A stretch of 13,597 bases of DNA from Corynebacterium sp. (lineage in GTDB: Bacteria; Actinomycetota; Actinomycetes; Mycobacteriales; Mycobacteriaceae), in assembly GCA_030450335.1 (NCBI GenBank), contig JAKDIS010000068.1:1-13597 (forward strand), given 5' to 3'. Positions 7,362 through 13,597 of the stretch are shown here, in pieces. The position numbers were made by a program, and so were the translations under genes. How positions within the stretch are numbered: the stretch's first letter is position 1; each line of letters opens with the position of its first letter. A model generated the notes under the pieces. The model was not told the DNA's origin, searched no databases, and worked only from the letters and a program-made list of their open reading frames with translations.

Positions 7362-8153
7362 TCCCACGGTCGGCGCCGCAGCCGGTCCTGCCACGGCGAA
7401 CCAGCGTCCTTCGACGCGTTGCAGCTGCACGGGCATGTCGTAGAGGACGCCCAGGTTCTGCGCGGTCATCGTCCGCTCCACCGGCCCGGCGTCCAGCACG
7501 CGGCCGTCCTTGACCATGAGCACGTCGGTGGTGGAGGCGGCGACCTCCTCGACGTGGTGGGTGATCAGCACCGTGGTGAGCCTGGGGTGGGAGGCGCGCA
7601 GGTCGTCGACGACACGCAGCAGCGTCTCGCGTCCGGGCAGGTCCAGGCCGGTGGACGGTTCGTCGAGCAGCAGCATCTCCGGGTCGGTGACCAACGCACG
7701 GGCGATGAGCGTGCGCGCCTTCTCCCCCTGGCTCATCTGGCTCCAGCGCCGGTCGGCCTTGTCCGCCATGCCCACCAGGTCGAGCAGTTCGGCGGCACGC
7801 GCGCGGTGCGGGGCGTAGTCGAAACGCTGGACGTAGCCGTTGGACGCCGACGCCCCGGACAGGACGGCCTCCTCGGCGGTGACGTCGTCGAGGCGCTGCT
7901 TCGGGTCGACGTAGCCGATGCGTTTCTGCAGCTCGCGGACGTCGGTGCGTCCGACCTGCTCGCCGAGGATGCGCACCTCACCGGTGGTGGGGTACAGCCG
8001 CGCGCCGGCGAGCTTGAGGATCGTGGACTTGCCGGCCCCGTTGGGGCCGAGCACGGCCCAGTGCGTGCCGGACGCCACGGTGAGGCGCACGTCCTCGACG
8101 AGGTGGCTGCCGCCGCGGCGGACGGTGACGTCGGTGATCTCGAGCGCGTTCAT
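7359..8153 (-). CDS. Stand-alone ABC transporter ATP-binding protein
   Basis: This 264-aa ATPase has a full set of nucleotide-binding motifs: Walker A GPNGAGKST (36-44), Q-loop Gln86 in VDPKQRL, signature MSQGEKA (140-146), Walker B MLLLDE (160-165), D-loop GLDL, and H-loop His199 in ITHHVEEV. The SQGE form of the signature and the overall layout resemble the ModF/YlmA-type ATPases. No permease or binding protein is encoded nearby, so the transport partner, if any, is elsewhere and the substrate is unknown. The ATG at 8153 has no Shine-Dalgarno but has TAGGGT 8 nt upstream. It heads a two-gene unit with lepB and is divergent from alkB. Confidence 0.9.
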   Translation of the reverse strand: MNALEITDVTVRRGGSHLVEDVRLTVASGTHWAVLGPNGAGKSTILKLAGARLYPTTGEVRILGEQVGRTDVRELQKRIGYVDPKQRLDDVTAEEAVLSGASASNGYVQRFDYAPHRARAAELLDLVGMADKADRRWSQMSQGEKARTLIARALVTDPEMLLLDEPSTGLDLPGRETLLRVVDDLRASHPRLTTVLITHHVEEVAASTTDVLMVKDGRVLDAGPVERTMTAQNLGVLYDMPVQLQRVEGRWFAVAGPAAAPTVG

Positions 8154-8155
8154 GG

Positions 8156-8168
8156 GTAGGCACCCTAC
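8156..8168 (-). promoter_or_regulatory. Dyad with candidate leaderless -10 for the ABC gene
   Basis: GTAGG-CAC-CCTAC is a 13-nt perfect dyad just upstream of the ATG. On the minus strand it contains TAGGGT (8167-8162), a TANNNT box ending 8 nt before the start codon. The dyad may simply accompany the promoter or may be an operator. Confidence 0.35.
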
Positions 8169-8230
8169 GCCCGGTGCGTCCTCCCGGGCACAGCCGGCTA
8201 CGGGGCCGACCGCCGCCTCTGCTAGGCGAA

Positions 8231-8250
8231 CCCCCCTCCCCCCTTACCCC
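8231..8250 (-). other. G-rich tract, possible G-quadruplex
   Basis: The minus strand reads G4-TAA-G6-A-G6 (plus strand C6-T-C6-TTA-C4). Four runs of three or more G with short loops can be drawn. It lies about 80 nt upstream of the ABC gene start, in the ABC/alkB divergent region. Confidence 0.35.
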
Positions 8251-8264
8251 AATTCGGGAAGATA

Positions 8265-8306
8265 CGCGCAGGTCACAGCCATCTGTAGCGCGCCATCCAG
8301 TTTTTT
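8265..8306 (+). promoter_or_regulatory. Nested hairpin followed by a T6 run, role unclear
   Basis: CGCGC (8265-8269) pairs with GCGCG (8288-8292). Inside it ACAG (8275-8278) pairs with CTGT (8283-8286). TTTTTT follows at 8301-8306, 8 nt beyond the stem. No plus-strand gene ends here, so it is not an obvious terminator. It could insulate alkB from upstream transcription. Confidence 0.2.
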
Positions 8307-8310
8307 CTCG

Positions 8311-8383
8311 ATAAACATTGTGTTCCTCGAATACATATCGTACTGTGAACCACACTTTACATAGTGTGTGTTCCACAACACAC
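8311..8383 (+). promoter_or_regulatory. AT-rich alkB promoter/operator region with inverted repeats
   Basis: This stretch is strikingly AT-rich in a GC-rich window. It holds AACA-TTG-TGTT (8314-8324), CACACT-N6-AGTGTG (8351-8368) and GTGTGTT-CCAC-AACACAC (8366-8383). TGTGTTCC occurs at 8319 and again at 8367; CACACTT occurs at 8351 and 8379. TATCGT (8336-8341) is a possible -10. Overlapping dyads directly upstream of alkB suggest binding by a dimeric regulator of alkane induction. The regulator is not encoded in this window. Confidence 0.5.
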
Positions 8384-8414
8384 TTCGCGCCATTCAGATG
8401 GAGGTCGCCTAGTC

Positions 8415-9674
8415 ATGACGACAACAAACAAGAAGACAGCACCCGCCGAGGGTGGTGTCACCGCAGAAGAGTCGTTCACCCCGGAAGAGAAGCAGTGGGT
8501 GGACAAGAAGAAGTACGCCTGGATCCTCAGCATGGTGCCCGGTGCCATGCCGCTGATCATCTGGGGCATCGTGGAGTGGATGCGGGCCATCAACGCTCCC
8601 GACGTCCTGGTCTCCGCGTCCTGGTTCCTCGGGCCCATCGCCGTGTTCATCATCGTCCCCATCGGGGACTGGGTCCTCGGCCGTGACGGCGAGAACGCCC
8701 CCGAGGAGTTCGTGCCCTGGCTGGAGGAGACGAAGTACTACCGGATCATCTCCTACCTGTACTTCCCGCTCATGCTGGCCAGCCTGATCCTGTGCTGCTG
8801 GCAGTGGACCTACGGCGGGCTCGAGTGGTACGACAAGATCGGCCTGGCCTGGACCATGGGCATGACCTCGGGTATCGGCATCGTCGCCGCCCACGAGCTC
8901 GGCCACAAGAAGGGCAGCTTCGAGCGCTGGCTCGGCAAGATCGTCCTGGCGGTCCCCGCCTACGGCCACTTCTACGTGGAGCACAACAAGGGCCACCACG
9001 TGAAGGTCGCCACCCCGGAGGATCCGGTCAGCTCGCGCATGGGTGAGAACGTCTACGCCTACCTGGTCCGTTCCATCCCCCGTCAGATCCCCCGCGCCTG
9101 GGACATCGAGAAGAAGCGTCTCGCCCGCGGCGGCAAGGGCCAGTTCAACCTGGACAACGACGTGCTCAACGCCTGGCTGATCACCGTCCTGATCTGGGGC
9201 GTGCTGCTCGCCGTGTTCGGCATCAACATCCTGCCGTACCTGCTGATCCAGGCGGTCATCGGCATCGCTCTGCTGGAGTTCGTCAACTACCTGGAGCACT
9301 ACGGCCTGCTGCGCCAGAAGCTCGAGGACGGCCGCTACGAGCGTTGCTCCCCGGAGCACTCCTGGAACTCGGACAACCTCACCACGAACATCTTCCTGTA
9401 CCAGCTGCAGCGCCACTCGGACCACCACGCCAACCCCACCCGGCGTTACCAGTCCCTGCGTTCGGACGTCTTCGCCCCGGAGCTGCCCGGCGGTTACGCG
9501 ACGATGATCGCCGTCGCCTCGTTCCCGCCCCTGTGGTTCAAGATCATGGACAAGCGCCTGATGCAGTACTACAACAACGACACCGAGCGTGCGAACCTCT
9601 ACCCGCCGAAGGCCGCCAAGCTGCGTGCCAAGTGGGGTACGGCAGCACCGGCAGCCGCCACCAAGGAGGGCTGA
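8415..9674 (+). CDS. alkB: Alkane 1-monooxygenase, membrane di-iron hydroxylase
   Basis: This protein inserts one oxygen atom of O2 into the terminal carbon of n-alkanes to give 1-alkanols, using electrons from rubredoxin. It is 419 aa long with about six TM segments. All diagnostic histidine motifs are present: HELGH (160-164), EHNKGHH (189-195), the AlkB-specific NYLEHYG with His295, and LQRHSDHH (331-338). Together these hold the di-iron centre. ATG 8415 is supported by GGAGGT (8400-8405) 9 nt upstream; an upstream in-frame GTG at 8364 lies inside the operator-like repeats and is unlikely. It is the first gene of an operon with a small membrane protein, two rubredoxins and the reductase. 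Chain-length preference cannot be read here. No rubredoxin domain is fused at the C-terminus. Confidence 0.97.
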   Translation: MTTTNKKTAPAEGGVTAEESFTPEEKQWVDKKKYAWILSMVPGAMPLIIWGIVEWMRAINAPDVLVSASWFLGPIAVFIIVPIGDWVLGRDGENAPEEFVPWLEETKYYRIISYLYFPLMLASLILCCWQWTYGGLEWYDKIGLAWTMGMTSGIGIVAAHELGHKKGSFERWLGKIVLAVPAYGHFYVEHNKGHHVKVATPEDPVSSRMGENVYAYLVRSIPRQIPRAWDIEKKRLARGGKGQFNLDNDVLNAWLITVLIWGVLLAVFGINILPYLLIQAVIGIALLEFVNYLEHYGLLRQKLEDGRYERCSPEHSWNSDNLTTNIFLYQLQRHSDHHANPTRRYQSLRSDVFAPELPGGYATMIAVASFPPLWFKIMDKRLMQYYNNDTERANLYPPKAAKLRAKWGTAAPAAATKEG

Positions 9675-9677
9675 CCA

Positions 9678-10244
9678 ATGACCGCGACCGCGAACAACGC
9701 ATCGTCCGACGCCCCCGACATCGCCGCGATCCGCGCGACCGGCGGGGCCGACATCCCCGAGAACCAGGCTCCGCCGCAGAAGATGACGAACCCGAAGGTG
9801 CACTACATGCTCTGCACCGTGATCGCCGTCGTCGGGGCGGTGGCACTGGCCCTGGGCATCTTCGGGGCGTACGGCCTGGCCTACGTACACGCCGTGAGCC
9901 CGTGGCTCGTCCTGATCTCCCTGTTCTTCCTCCTGCCCGGCCTCGTCGGCCTGATCAGGGGCCCCGGGGTCCCGTCCACCCACGTGATCCCCCGGCCGAA
10001 GAACCGCAAGCCGATCGACTACGCCGCCGGCGCCGCTGGCGCCGCCCGCCCCGCCCCCGCGGCCAGACGAGTCCCCCATCCCCCCCCCGACCTAACACCC
10101 CCCCCCCTACCCACCCCGCGGCCGGGGCGGGGGGGGCCGCCGGCCCGGCCCCGGCGGCCTGACGAGTCCCCCTGCCCCACCCGTCGCCGTCGCCGGCGGC
10201 GGTTCCCTACTGCACACACCATTGAGAAGAGAAAGGACAGGTGA
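9678..10244 (+). CDS. Small two-TM membrane protein in the alk operon, 3' end doubtful
   Basis: I do not recognise the family. AAGGAGG (9663-9669) sits 8 nt before the ATG, which follows the alkB stop by 3 nt, so the gene is firmly in the operon. Residues 1-40 are polar. Two hydrophobic segments follow (about 43-66 and 75-94, the second ending FFLLPGLVGLIRG), then a basic tail RPKNRKPIDY. After residue 121 the frame enters a GC-only low-complexity stretch and becomes Pro/Arg-rich up to TGA 10242-10244. A near-repeat of the sequence around codon 130, found 95 nt later, carries a TGA in place of AGA. The natural protein therefore probably ends AAGPAPAA at about 129 aa, and the last 59 residues are suspect. 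A membrane partner or assembly role for AlkB is only an inference from position. Confidence 0.65.
   Translation: MTATANNASSDAPDIAAIRATGGADIPENQAPPQKMTNPKVHYMLCTVIAVVGAVALALGIFGAYGLAYVHAVSPWLVLISLFFLLPGLVGLIRGPGVPSTHVIPRPKNRKPIDYAAGAAGAARPAPAARRVPHPPPDLTPPPLPTPRPGRGGPPARPRRPDESPCPTRRRRRRRFPTAHTIEKRKDR
10041..10172. repeat. GC-only low-complexity stretch with a 37-nt near-duplicate 95 nt apart
   Basis: Segments 10041-10077 and 10136-10172 match at 33 of 37 positions. The four differences are three C/G and one A/T, all complementary transversions. Between them are C9 (10080-10088), C10 (10098-10107) and G8 (10129-10136) runs. The offset of 95 is not a multiple of three, so the second copy is in another frame. 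This may be a sequencing or assembly artefact in a hard region, or a true unstable tract. Confidence 0.75.
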
Positions 10245-10249
10245 CCACT

Positions 10250-10417
10250 GTGGCTGTCTACCAGTGCCCCCTGTGTGACTACCGTGTCGACACCGACGCA
10301 GGAGACGACGCCGAAGGGTTCTCCCCCGGATTCGACTGGGAGTCGGAGGTCCCCGAGGACTGGTTCTGCCCCGACTGCGGGGTCCGCGACAAGGTCGACT
10401 TCGACAAGGTCAGCTAG
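10250..10417 (+). CDS. rubA1: Rubredoxin, AlkG1-like
   Basis: This 55-aa iron-sulfur electron carrier binds one Fe through Cys6-Cys9 (CPLC) and Cys40-Cys43 (CPDC). The tail CGVRDKVDF resembles AlkG1-type rubredoxins of actinobacterial alk clusters. In published complementation work that type did not replace the Pseudomonas AlkG, so its partner may not be AlkB itself. Two in-frame GTGs compete. The one at 10241 lies only 3 nt after AAAGGA (10232-10237); the one at 10250 lies 12 nt after it and gives the usual short N-terminus MAVYQC. I prefer 10250. GTG 10241 overlaps the TGA of the upstream frame as GTGA, which would imply coupling if that 3' end is real. Confidence 0.9.
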   Translation: MAVYQCPLCDYRVDTDAGDDAEGFSPGFDWESEVPEDWFCPDCGVRDKVDFDKVS

Positions 10418-10468
10418 GTGCCGACCGCAACGGCAGCACCGGACACCAGCTCAGGAAAGGAGCTCACC

Positions 10469-10651
10469 ATGGACGACTACAAAGTCTACGAATGCCTGCA
10501 GTGCGGGTACATCTACGACGAGGCTGAAGGAGACCCGGCGGAGGGCTTCCCCCCGGGCACCCTCTGGGACGACATCCCCGACGACTGGGAGTGCCCGGAC
10601 TGCGGTGCGGCGAAGGCCGACTTCGAGATGGTCCAGATCAGCCGCAAGTAG
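10469..10651 (+). CDS. rubA2: Rubredoxin, AlkG2-like, electron donor to AlkB
   Basis: This 60-aa protein ligates one Fe through Cys9/Cys12 (CLQC) and Cys42/Cys45 (CPDC). It has the classical core [40 protein letters not shown], here described as residues 13-52. The CGAAKxDF tail is characteristic of AlkG2-type rubredoxins, which pass electrons to the alkane hydroxylase. AAAGGAG (10456-10462) lies 6 nt before the ATG and decides the start. An upstream in-frame GTG (10418), directly after the previous stop, lacks such a site. It lies between the first rubredoxin (51-nt gap) and the reductase (52-nt gap). Confidence 0.95.
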   Translation: MDDYKVYECLQCGYIYDEAEGDPAEGFPPGTLWDDIPDDWECPDCGAAKADFEMVQISRK

Positions 10652-10703
10652 CCGCACACCCTCACGTTGACGTACCACCGACTTCACAGACAGGATCCTG
10701 CTC

Positions 10704-11981
10704 ATGACTGAACCCGACCACCAGCGCATCGCCGTCATCGGCGGCGGTGTGGCCGCCCACTCGGCGCTCAAGGCCTTCCTCGCTGCGGCCGGGGACACGG
10801 TCGGCTCCACCACCGTGGACATCTACACCCGGGAGGCGCACCGCCCGTACCGTCGCCCGTCCGTGAACAAGGACATCCTCATCGACGGCAAGGGCCCGCA
10901 GGACGTCTCCCTGCCCGGCGCGGTCTTCGACGGTTCCGACAACGTGGACGTCGAGCTGCACCTGTCCAGCGAGGTCACCGCCGTGGACACCACGGCCCGC
11001 ACCCTCACCGTCGACGGCGAGGAGCGCCCCTGGGACCAGCTCGTGCTGACCACCGGGGCCTCCCCGCGTGAGCTCGACACCGCGTGGACCGCCGGACGCG
11101 ACGTCCACTACATCCGCACCCCCGAGCACTCCACGTCGCTGCGCGGCTCCCTCCAGGGCCTGACCGCCGACGACAACGTCGTCATCGTCGGCGCGGGCAT
11201 CCTCGGGCTCGAGGCGGCGGCCGCCGCGTCCTCCCTCACCGAGGCCAGCGTCACGGTGCTGGAGGCGCAGGACGACATCTGCCGGCGCATCCTGCCCGCC
11301 GCCGCGGCCGGCTGGCTGCGCCAGCGCCACACCGAGCACGGCATCGACATCCGCTGCGGTCTCAGCGACGAGCAGATCGACGCCGCGGTCAGTGAACTCG
11401 ACCCGGCCGTCATGGTCGTCTCCGTCGGTCTCGACCGCGACGTCTCCCTGGCCCGCTCCGCCGGGCTGGAGGTCGGACGCGGCATCGTCACCGACGAGTT
11501 CGGCCGCACCTCCACCCCCGGCGTCTGGGCCGCCGGTGACTGCGTGGAGATCCGTGCCGAGGACGGGACCGTCAACCTCCCGGAGGACGAGGGGTCCGCC
11601 CGCCTGCTCGGCGGCATCGTCGGCGCCGCACTGGCCGGCAAGGACGCCGAGTCCTTCCTGCTCTCCCCGTCCAAGGGGTGGTCGCGCCAGTACGGTCTGA
11701 TGCTCAACCTCGCCGGCGCCACCGGCCGACCGGTGCAGAGCGGCCAGCCCGGCCCGTCCGACACCCCGGCGGACCACGAGCTCGTCCTGCTCAGCGAGGA
11801 CGAGGAGCTCGTGGTGTTCAGCCTTGTCTCCCGCTCCGGCGGGGAGTCCGAGGTCTCCGGTGTCACCACCGTGGGCCGCAGCCCGGTCGTCCGCAAGGCG
11901 AAGAACGCCCTGGGCATGACCCTGCACGAGGTCGAGGCGGAGTTCTTCACCGACGGGGCGCTCATCTCCTCGGCGACCTGA
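10704..11981 (+). CDS. rubB: Rubredoxin reductase, FAD/NAD(P)H-dependent
   Basis: This 425-aa flavoprotein moves electrons from NAD(P)H to the rubredoxins. It has an N-terminal FAD-binding dinucleotide fold (VIGGGVAAHSA, 11-21), RPYRRPSVNKD typical of ferredoxin/rubredoxin reductases, an NAD(P)-binding fold (VIVGAGILGLEA, with GAG at 163-165), and a second FAD contact TPGVWAAGDC with Asp279. A C-terminal domain of about 110 residues follows. AGGA (10692-10695) is 8 nt before the ATG. It is the last gene of the alk operon; a strong hairpin follows at 12020. Assignment to rubredoxin rather than ferredoxin rests mainly on the two rubredoxin genes directly upstream. Confidence 0.92.
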   Translation: MTEPDHQRIAVIGGGVAAHSALKAFLAAAGDTVGSTTVDIYTREAHRPYRRPSVNKDILIDGKGPQDVSLPGAVFDGSDNVDVELHLSSEVTAVDTTARTLTVDGEERPWDQLVLTTGASPRELDTAWTAGRDVHYIRTPEHSTSLRGSLQGLTADDNVVIVGAGILGLEAAAAASSLTEASVTVLEAQDDICRRILPAAAAGWLRQRHTEHGIDIRCGLSDEQIDAAVSELDPAVMVVSVGLDRDVSLARSAGLEVGRGIVTDEFGRTSTPGVWAAGDCVEIRAEDGTVNLPEDEGSARLLGGIVGAALAGKDAESFLLSPSKGWSRQYGLMLNLAGATGRPVQSGQPGPSDTPADHELVLLSEDEELVVFSLVSRSGGESEVSGVTTVGRSPVVRKAKNALGMTLHEVEAEFFTDGALISSAT

Positions 11982-12019
11982 GTCCCGCCCTCACGGGCCC
12001 ACCGTGACCCACCGTCCTC

Positions 12020-12053
12020 AACGCCCGGCCACCCCACGCGGGGGCCGGGCGTT
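12020..12053 (+). terminator. Strong hairpin ending the alk operon
   Basis: AACGCCCGGCC (12020-12030) pairs with GGCCGGGCGTT (12043-12053). With A12031 bulged, CCC 12032-12034 pairs with GGG 12040-12042, leaving a 5-nt loop. It lies 38 nt after the rubB stop. The downstream sequence AGGCTTGT has few T residues, so it is an intrinsic terminator without a proper U-tract. Confidence 0.6.
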
Positions 12054-12058
12054 AGGCT
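12053..12058 (+). promoter_or_regulatory. Candidate leaderless -10 box for the esterase gene
   Basis: TAGGCT ends exactly 7 nt before ATG 12066, and no Shine-Dalgarno precedes that ATG. The box begins on the last base of the terminator stem, so terminator and promoter abut. Confidence 0.5.
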
Positions 12059-12065
12059 TGTCGGC

Positions 12066-13571
12066 ATGCACCAGGGACCCCGCACCGTCCGCACGACCGT
12101 CGCCGACCGGTGGACCGTCACCACGACCACCGGGAGGATCCGGGGCCACGCCGTGAACCACGGCGTGGCCTTCCGCGGCATCCCCTACGCCGAACCGCCC
12201 GTCGGTGACCTGCGCTTGCGCCGTGCACGCCCGAAGACCCCGTGGGACGGGACCTTCGTCGCCGACCGCCCCGGCGAGTACTGCAGCCAGTGGCGCGACG
12301 CCCGCCACGGCTGGATCGGCTCCGAGGACTGCCTCTGGCTCAACGTCGTCGTCCCACACGGCGGGCCCCGCGACGGTGACGAGCAGCGTCCTGTCGTGGT
12401 CTACCTGCACGGCGGATCGAACATCCACGGCTCCGCCCGCGAACCGCTGCTGTCCGGCGAGTACTTCGCCAACGCCACCGACGCTGTCTACGTGGCGGTG
12501 AACTACCGCCTGGGCATGCTCGGCCAACTCGCCCTCGGCCACGCCGACGGCCTCGACACCGACCGTTTCGAGACCAACGCCGGGCTGTCCGACATCGTCA
12601 CCGCCGTCGAGTGGGTCCACGCCAACGCCCAGGCGTTCGGCGGCGACCCGTCACGGATCACCGTGATGGGCGAGTCCAGCGGCGGCGCGATGGTCACCGC
12701 GCTGAGCGCCTCACCGCGGATGGACGGCCTGGTCGCCGGTTTCATCGCCCAGTCCCCCGCCGGCGCGATGGTGCACTCCCCCGCCCAGGCAGGGCAGCTG
12801 TCGGACGCGGCCCTGGAGCTGCTCGCCACCCGGACCGACGCCTCCCCGCTCGACGCCGACCACCGGGACCTCGCCTGGTTGACGGAGAAGCTCAACGCCG
12901 CGTCCTGGGGTGCCGCCGGGATCGCCGGCGCCTTCGCCCCGGTCGTCGACGACCTGCTGCCGCGCCACCCCCTGGAACCCGGCGCGCAGTTGGACGTGCC
13001 GCTGCTCGTCGGCACGAACCTCGACGAGTACGTGCTGATGCGCTGGAACCGGGTGTCGCGCAGGACGTTGCAGGGCCAGACCCGCGACTTCGCCGGCCTC
13101 ATCGACGACGAACGAGGGCCGGACGTGCTGTCCACGTTCTACTCCGGCGGGCGGCGTCGCGGGGACGCCGGACGCTTCATCGGCGACGCCCTGTTCACCG
13201 CCCCCTCCATGCGGCTGGCCGACCAGCACCCGTCCGGGCGCGCCTGGATGTACCGGCTGGACCTGACGACACCGTCGTTGAACATCTCCGGCATCGGTGC
13301 CACCCACGCCCTGGACCTGCCGATCCTCTTCGGACGCTACGACTCCGGACGCGGCCCCGGTGCCCTGGCCCTGGGCGGGCGCGACCGGATGTCGGCGACG
13401 ACGGCGGTGATGCAGCAGCGCTGGCGCGAGTTCATCCACCGGGGTGACCCGGGCTGGACGCCCTACCGGGACGGTTTCGCCACCCAGGTCTTCGACGCCG
13501 GCGAGGAGACCGTCGACGACCCGGTGCCGGAGCTGCGTGAGGCGTGGTCGCGGGTGCGGCTCACCGGGTAG
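12066..13571 (+). CDS. Type B carboxylesterase/lipase
   Basis: This 501-aa alpha/beta-hydrolase cleaves carboxylic esters. The family landmarks appear in order: GIPYAEPPVGDLR, SEDCLWLNV, the oxyanion-hole motif YLHGGS (His115-Gly116-Gly117), NYRLGMLG, the nucleophile elbow GESSGG with Ser204, the likely acid Glu321 in GTNLDEYVL, and catalytic His414 in GATHALDLPILFG. There is no signal peptide, so it is probably cytoplasmic. The length is normal for the PnbA-like group. It has its own leaderless-type start after a strong hairpin and is probably not part of the alk operon. A role with ester intermediates of hydrocarbon breakdown is conceivable but unsupported. The natural substrate is unknown. 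Confidence 0.92.
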   Translation: MHQGPRTVRTTVADRWTVTTTTGRIRGHAVNHGVAFRGIPYAEPPVGDLRLRRARPKTPWDGTFVADRPGEYCSQWRDARHGWIGSEDCLWLNVVVPHGGPRDGDEQRPVVVYLHGGSNIHGSAREPLLSGEYFANATDAVYVAVNYRLGMLGQLALGHADGLDTDRFETNAGLSDIVTAVEWVHANAQAFGGDPSRITVMGESSGGAMVTALSASPRMDGLVAGFIAQSPAGAMVHSPAQAGQLSDAALELLATRTDASPLDADHRDLAWLTEKLNAASWGAAGIAGAFAPVVDDLLPRHPLEPGAQLDVPLLVGTNLDEYVLMRWNRVSRRTLQGQTRDFAGLIDDERGPDVLSTFYSGGRRRGDAGRFIGDALFTAPSMRLADQHPSGRAWMYRLDLTTPSLNISGIGATHALDLPILFGRYDSGRGPGALALGGRDRMSATTAVMQQRWREFIHRGDPGWTPYRDGFATQVFDAGEETVDDPVPELREAWSRVRLTG

Positions 13572-13597
13572 CAGCTGGCCGCTTTCCTCTGTTCCCC

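Noticed and set aside
8301..8306. T6 run as a terminator for an upstream plus-strand gene
   Set aside because: No plus-strand gene exists between 6605 and 8415. The T-run is also 8 nt away from the stem.
8364..8414. Upstream GTG start for alkB
   Set aside because: It lies inside the inverted repeats and lacks a ribosome site. GGAGGT is correctly spaced for ATG 8415.
8409..10079. 556-aa minus-strand frame opposite alkB
   Set aside because: It is a low-complexity Gly/Val/Asp-rich shadow. The plus strand encodes an unmistakable AlkB with a ribosome site.
10245..10417. Frame-shifted reading through the first rubredoxin gene (plus strand, from about 10275)
   Set aside because: Its Ser/Thr/Arg-rich product has no motif, whereas the overlapping frame encodes both CxxC pairs of a rubredoxin.

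Overview
The window is very GC-rich and densely packed with long ORFs in G/C-ending codons. It suggests an actinobacterium, most likely Corynebacterium or a close Mycobacteriales relative. Supporting features are an actinobacterial alkane-oxidation cluster with two rubredoxin types, two lipoproteins, and several starts without a Shine-Dalgarno but with a TANNNT box 7-8 nt upstream, as in leaderless actinobacterial transcripts. The genus is an inference; no rRNA or other marker is present.

Layout. (1) 1-2957: two convergent genes for exported proteins of unknown function, a secreted protein with six cysteines and a lipoprotein with four Cys pairs. A very long hairpin separates them. (2) 2958-4651: a divergent control region with 11-bp-phased TTCACC repeats resembling a PhoP-type PHO box, then an Escherichia coli-like alkaline phosphatase (phoA) with all catalytic residues. 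(3) 4723-6605: a DAACS-family symporter lacking the family's acidic-substrate arginine, overlapping a histidine-phosphatase-like gene whose RHG motif reads THP. (4) 8153-6602, minus strand: a stand-alone ABC ATPase followed by signal peptidase I (lepB). lepB and the phosphatase end in the same CTAG. (5) 8154-8414: a divergent regulatory region with a G-rich tract and an AT-rich stretch full of inverted repeats. (6) 8415-11981: the alkane hydroxylase operon, in order alkB, a two-TM protein of unknown function, an AlkG1-like rubredoxin, an AlkG2-like rubredoxin, and rubredoxin reductase. (7) 12020-13571: a strong hairpin, then a type B carboxylesterase with a leaderless-type start.

The alk genes form a complete electron path: NAD(P)H to FAD reductase to rubredoxin to the membrane di-iron hydroxylase, giving 1-alkanols. 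The least explained component is the small membrane protein between alkB and the rubredoxins. Its 3' end runs into a GC-only, homopolymer-rich, near-duplicated stretch (10041-10172) that is either a sequence/assembly fault or an unstable locus. No mobile element, CRISPR array, tRNA or rRNA was seen.
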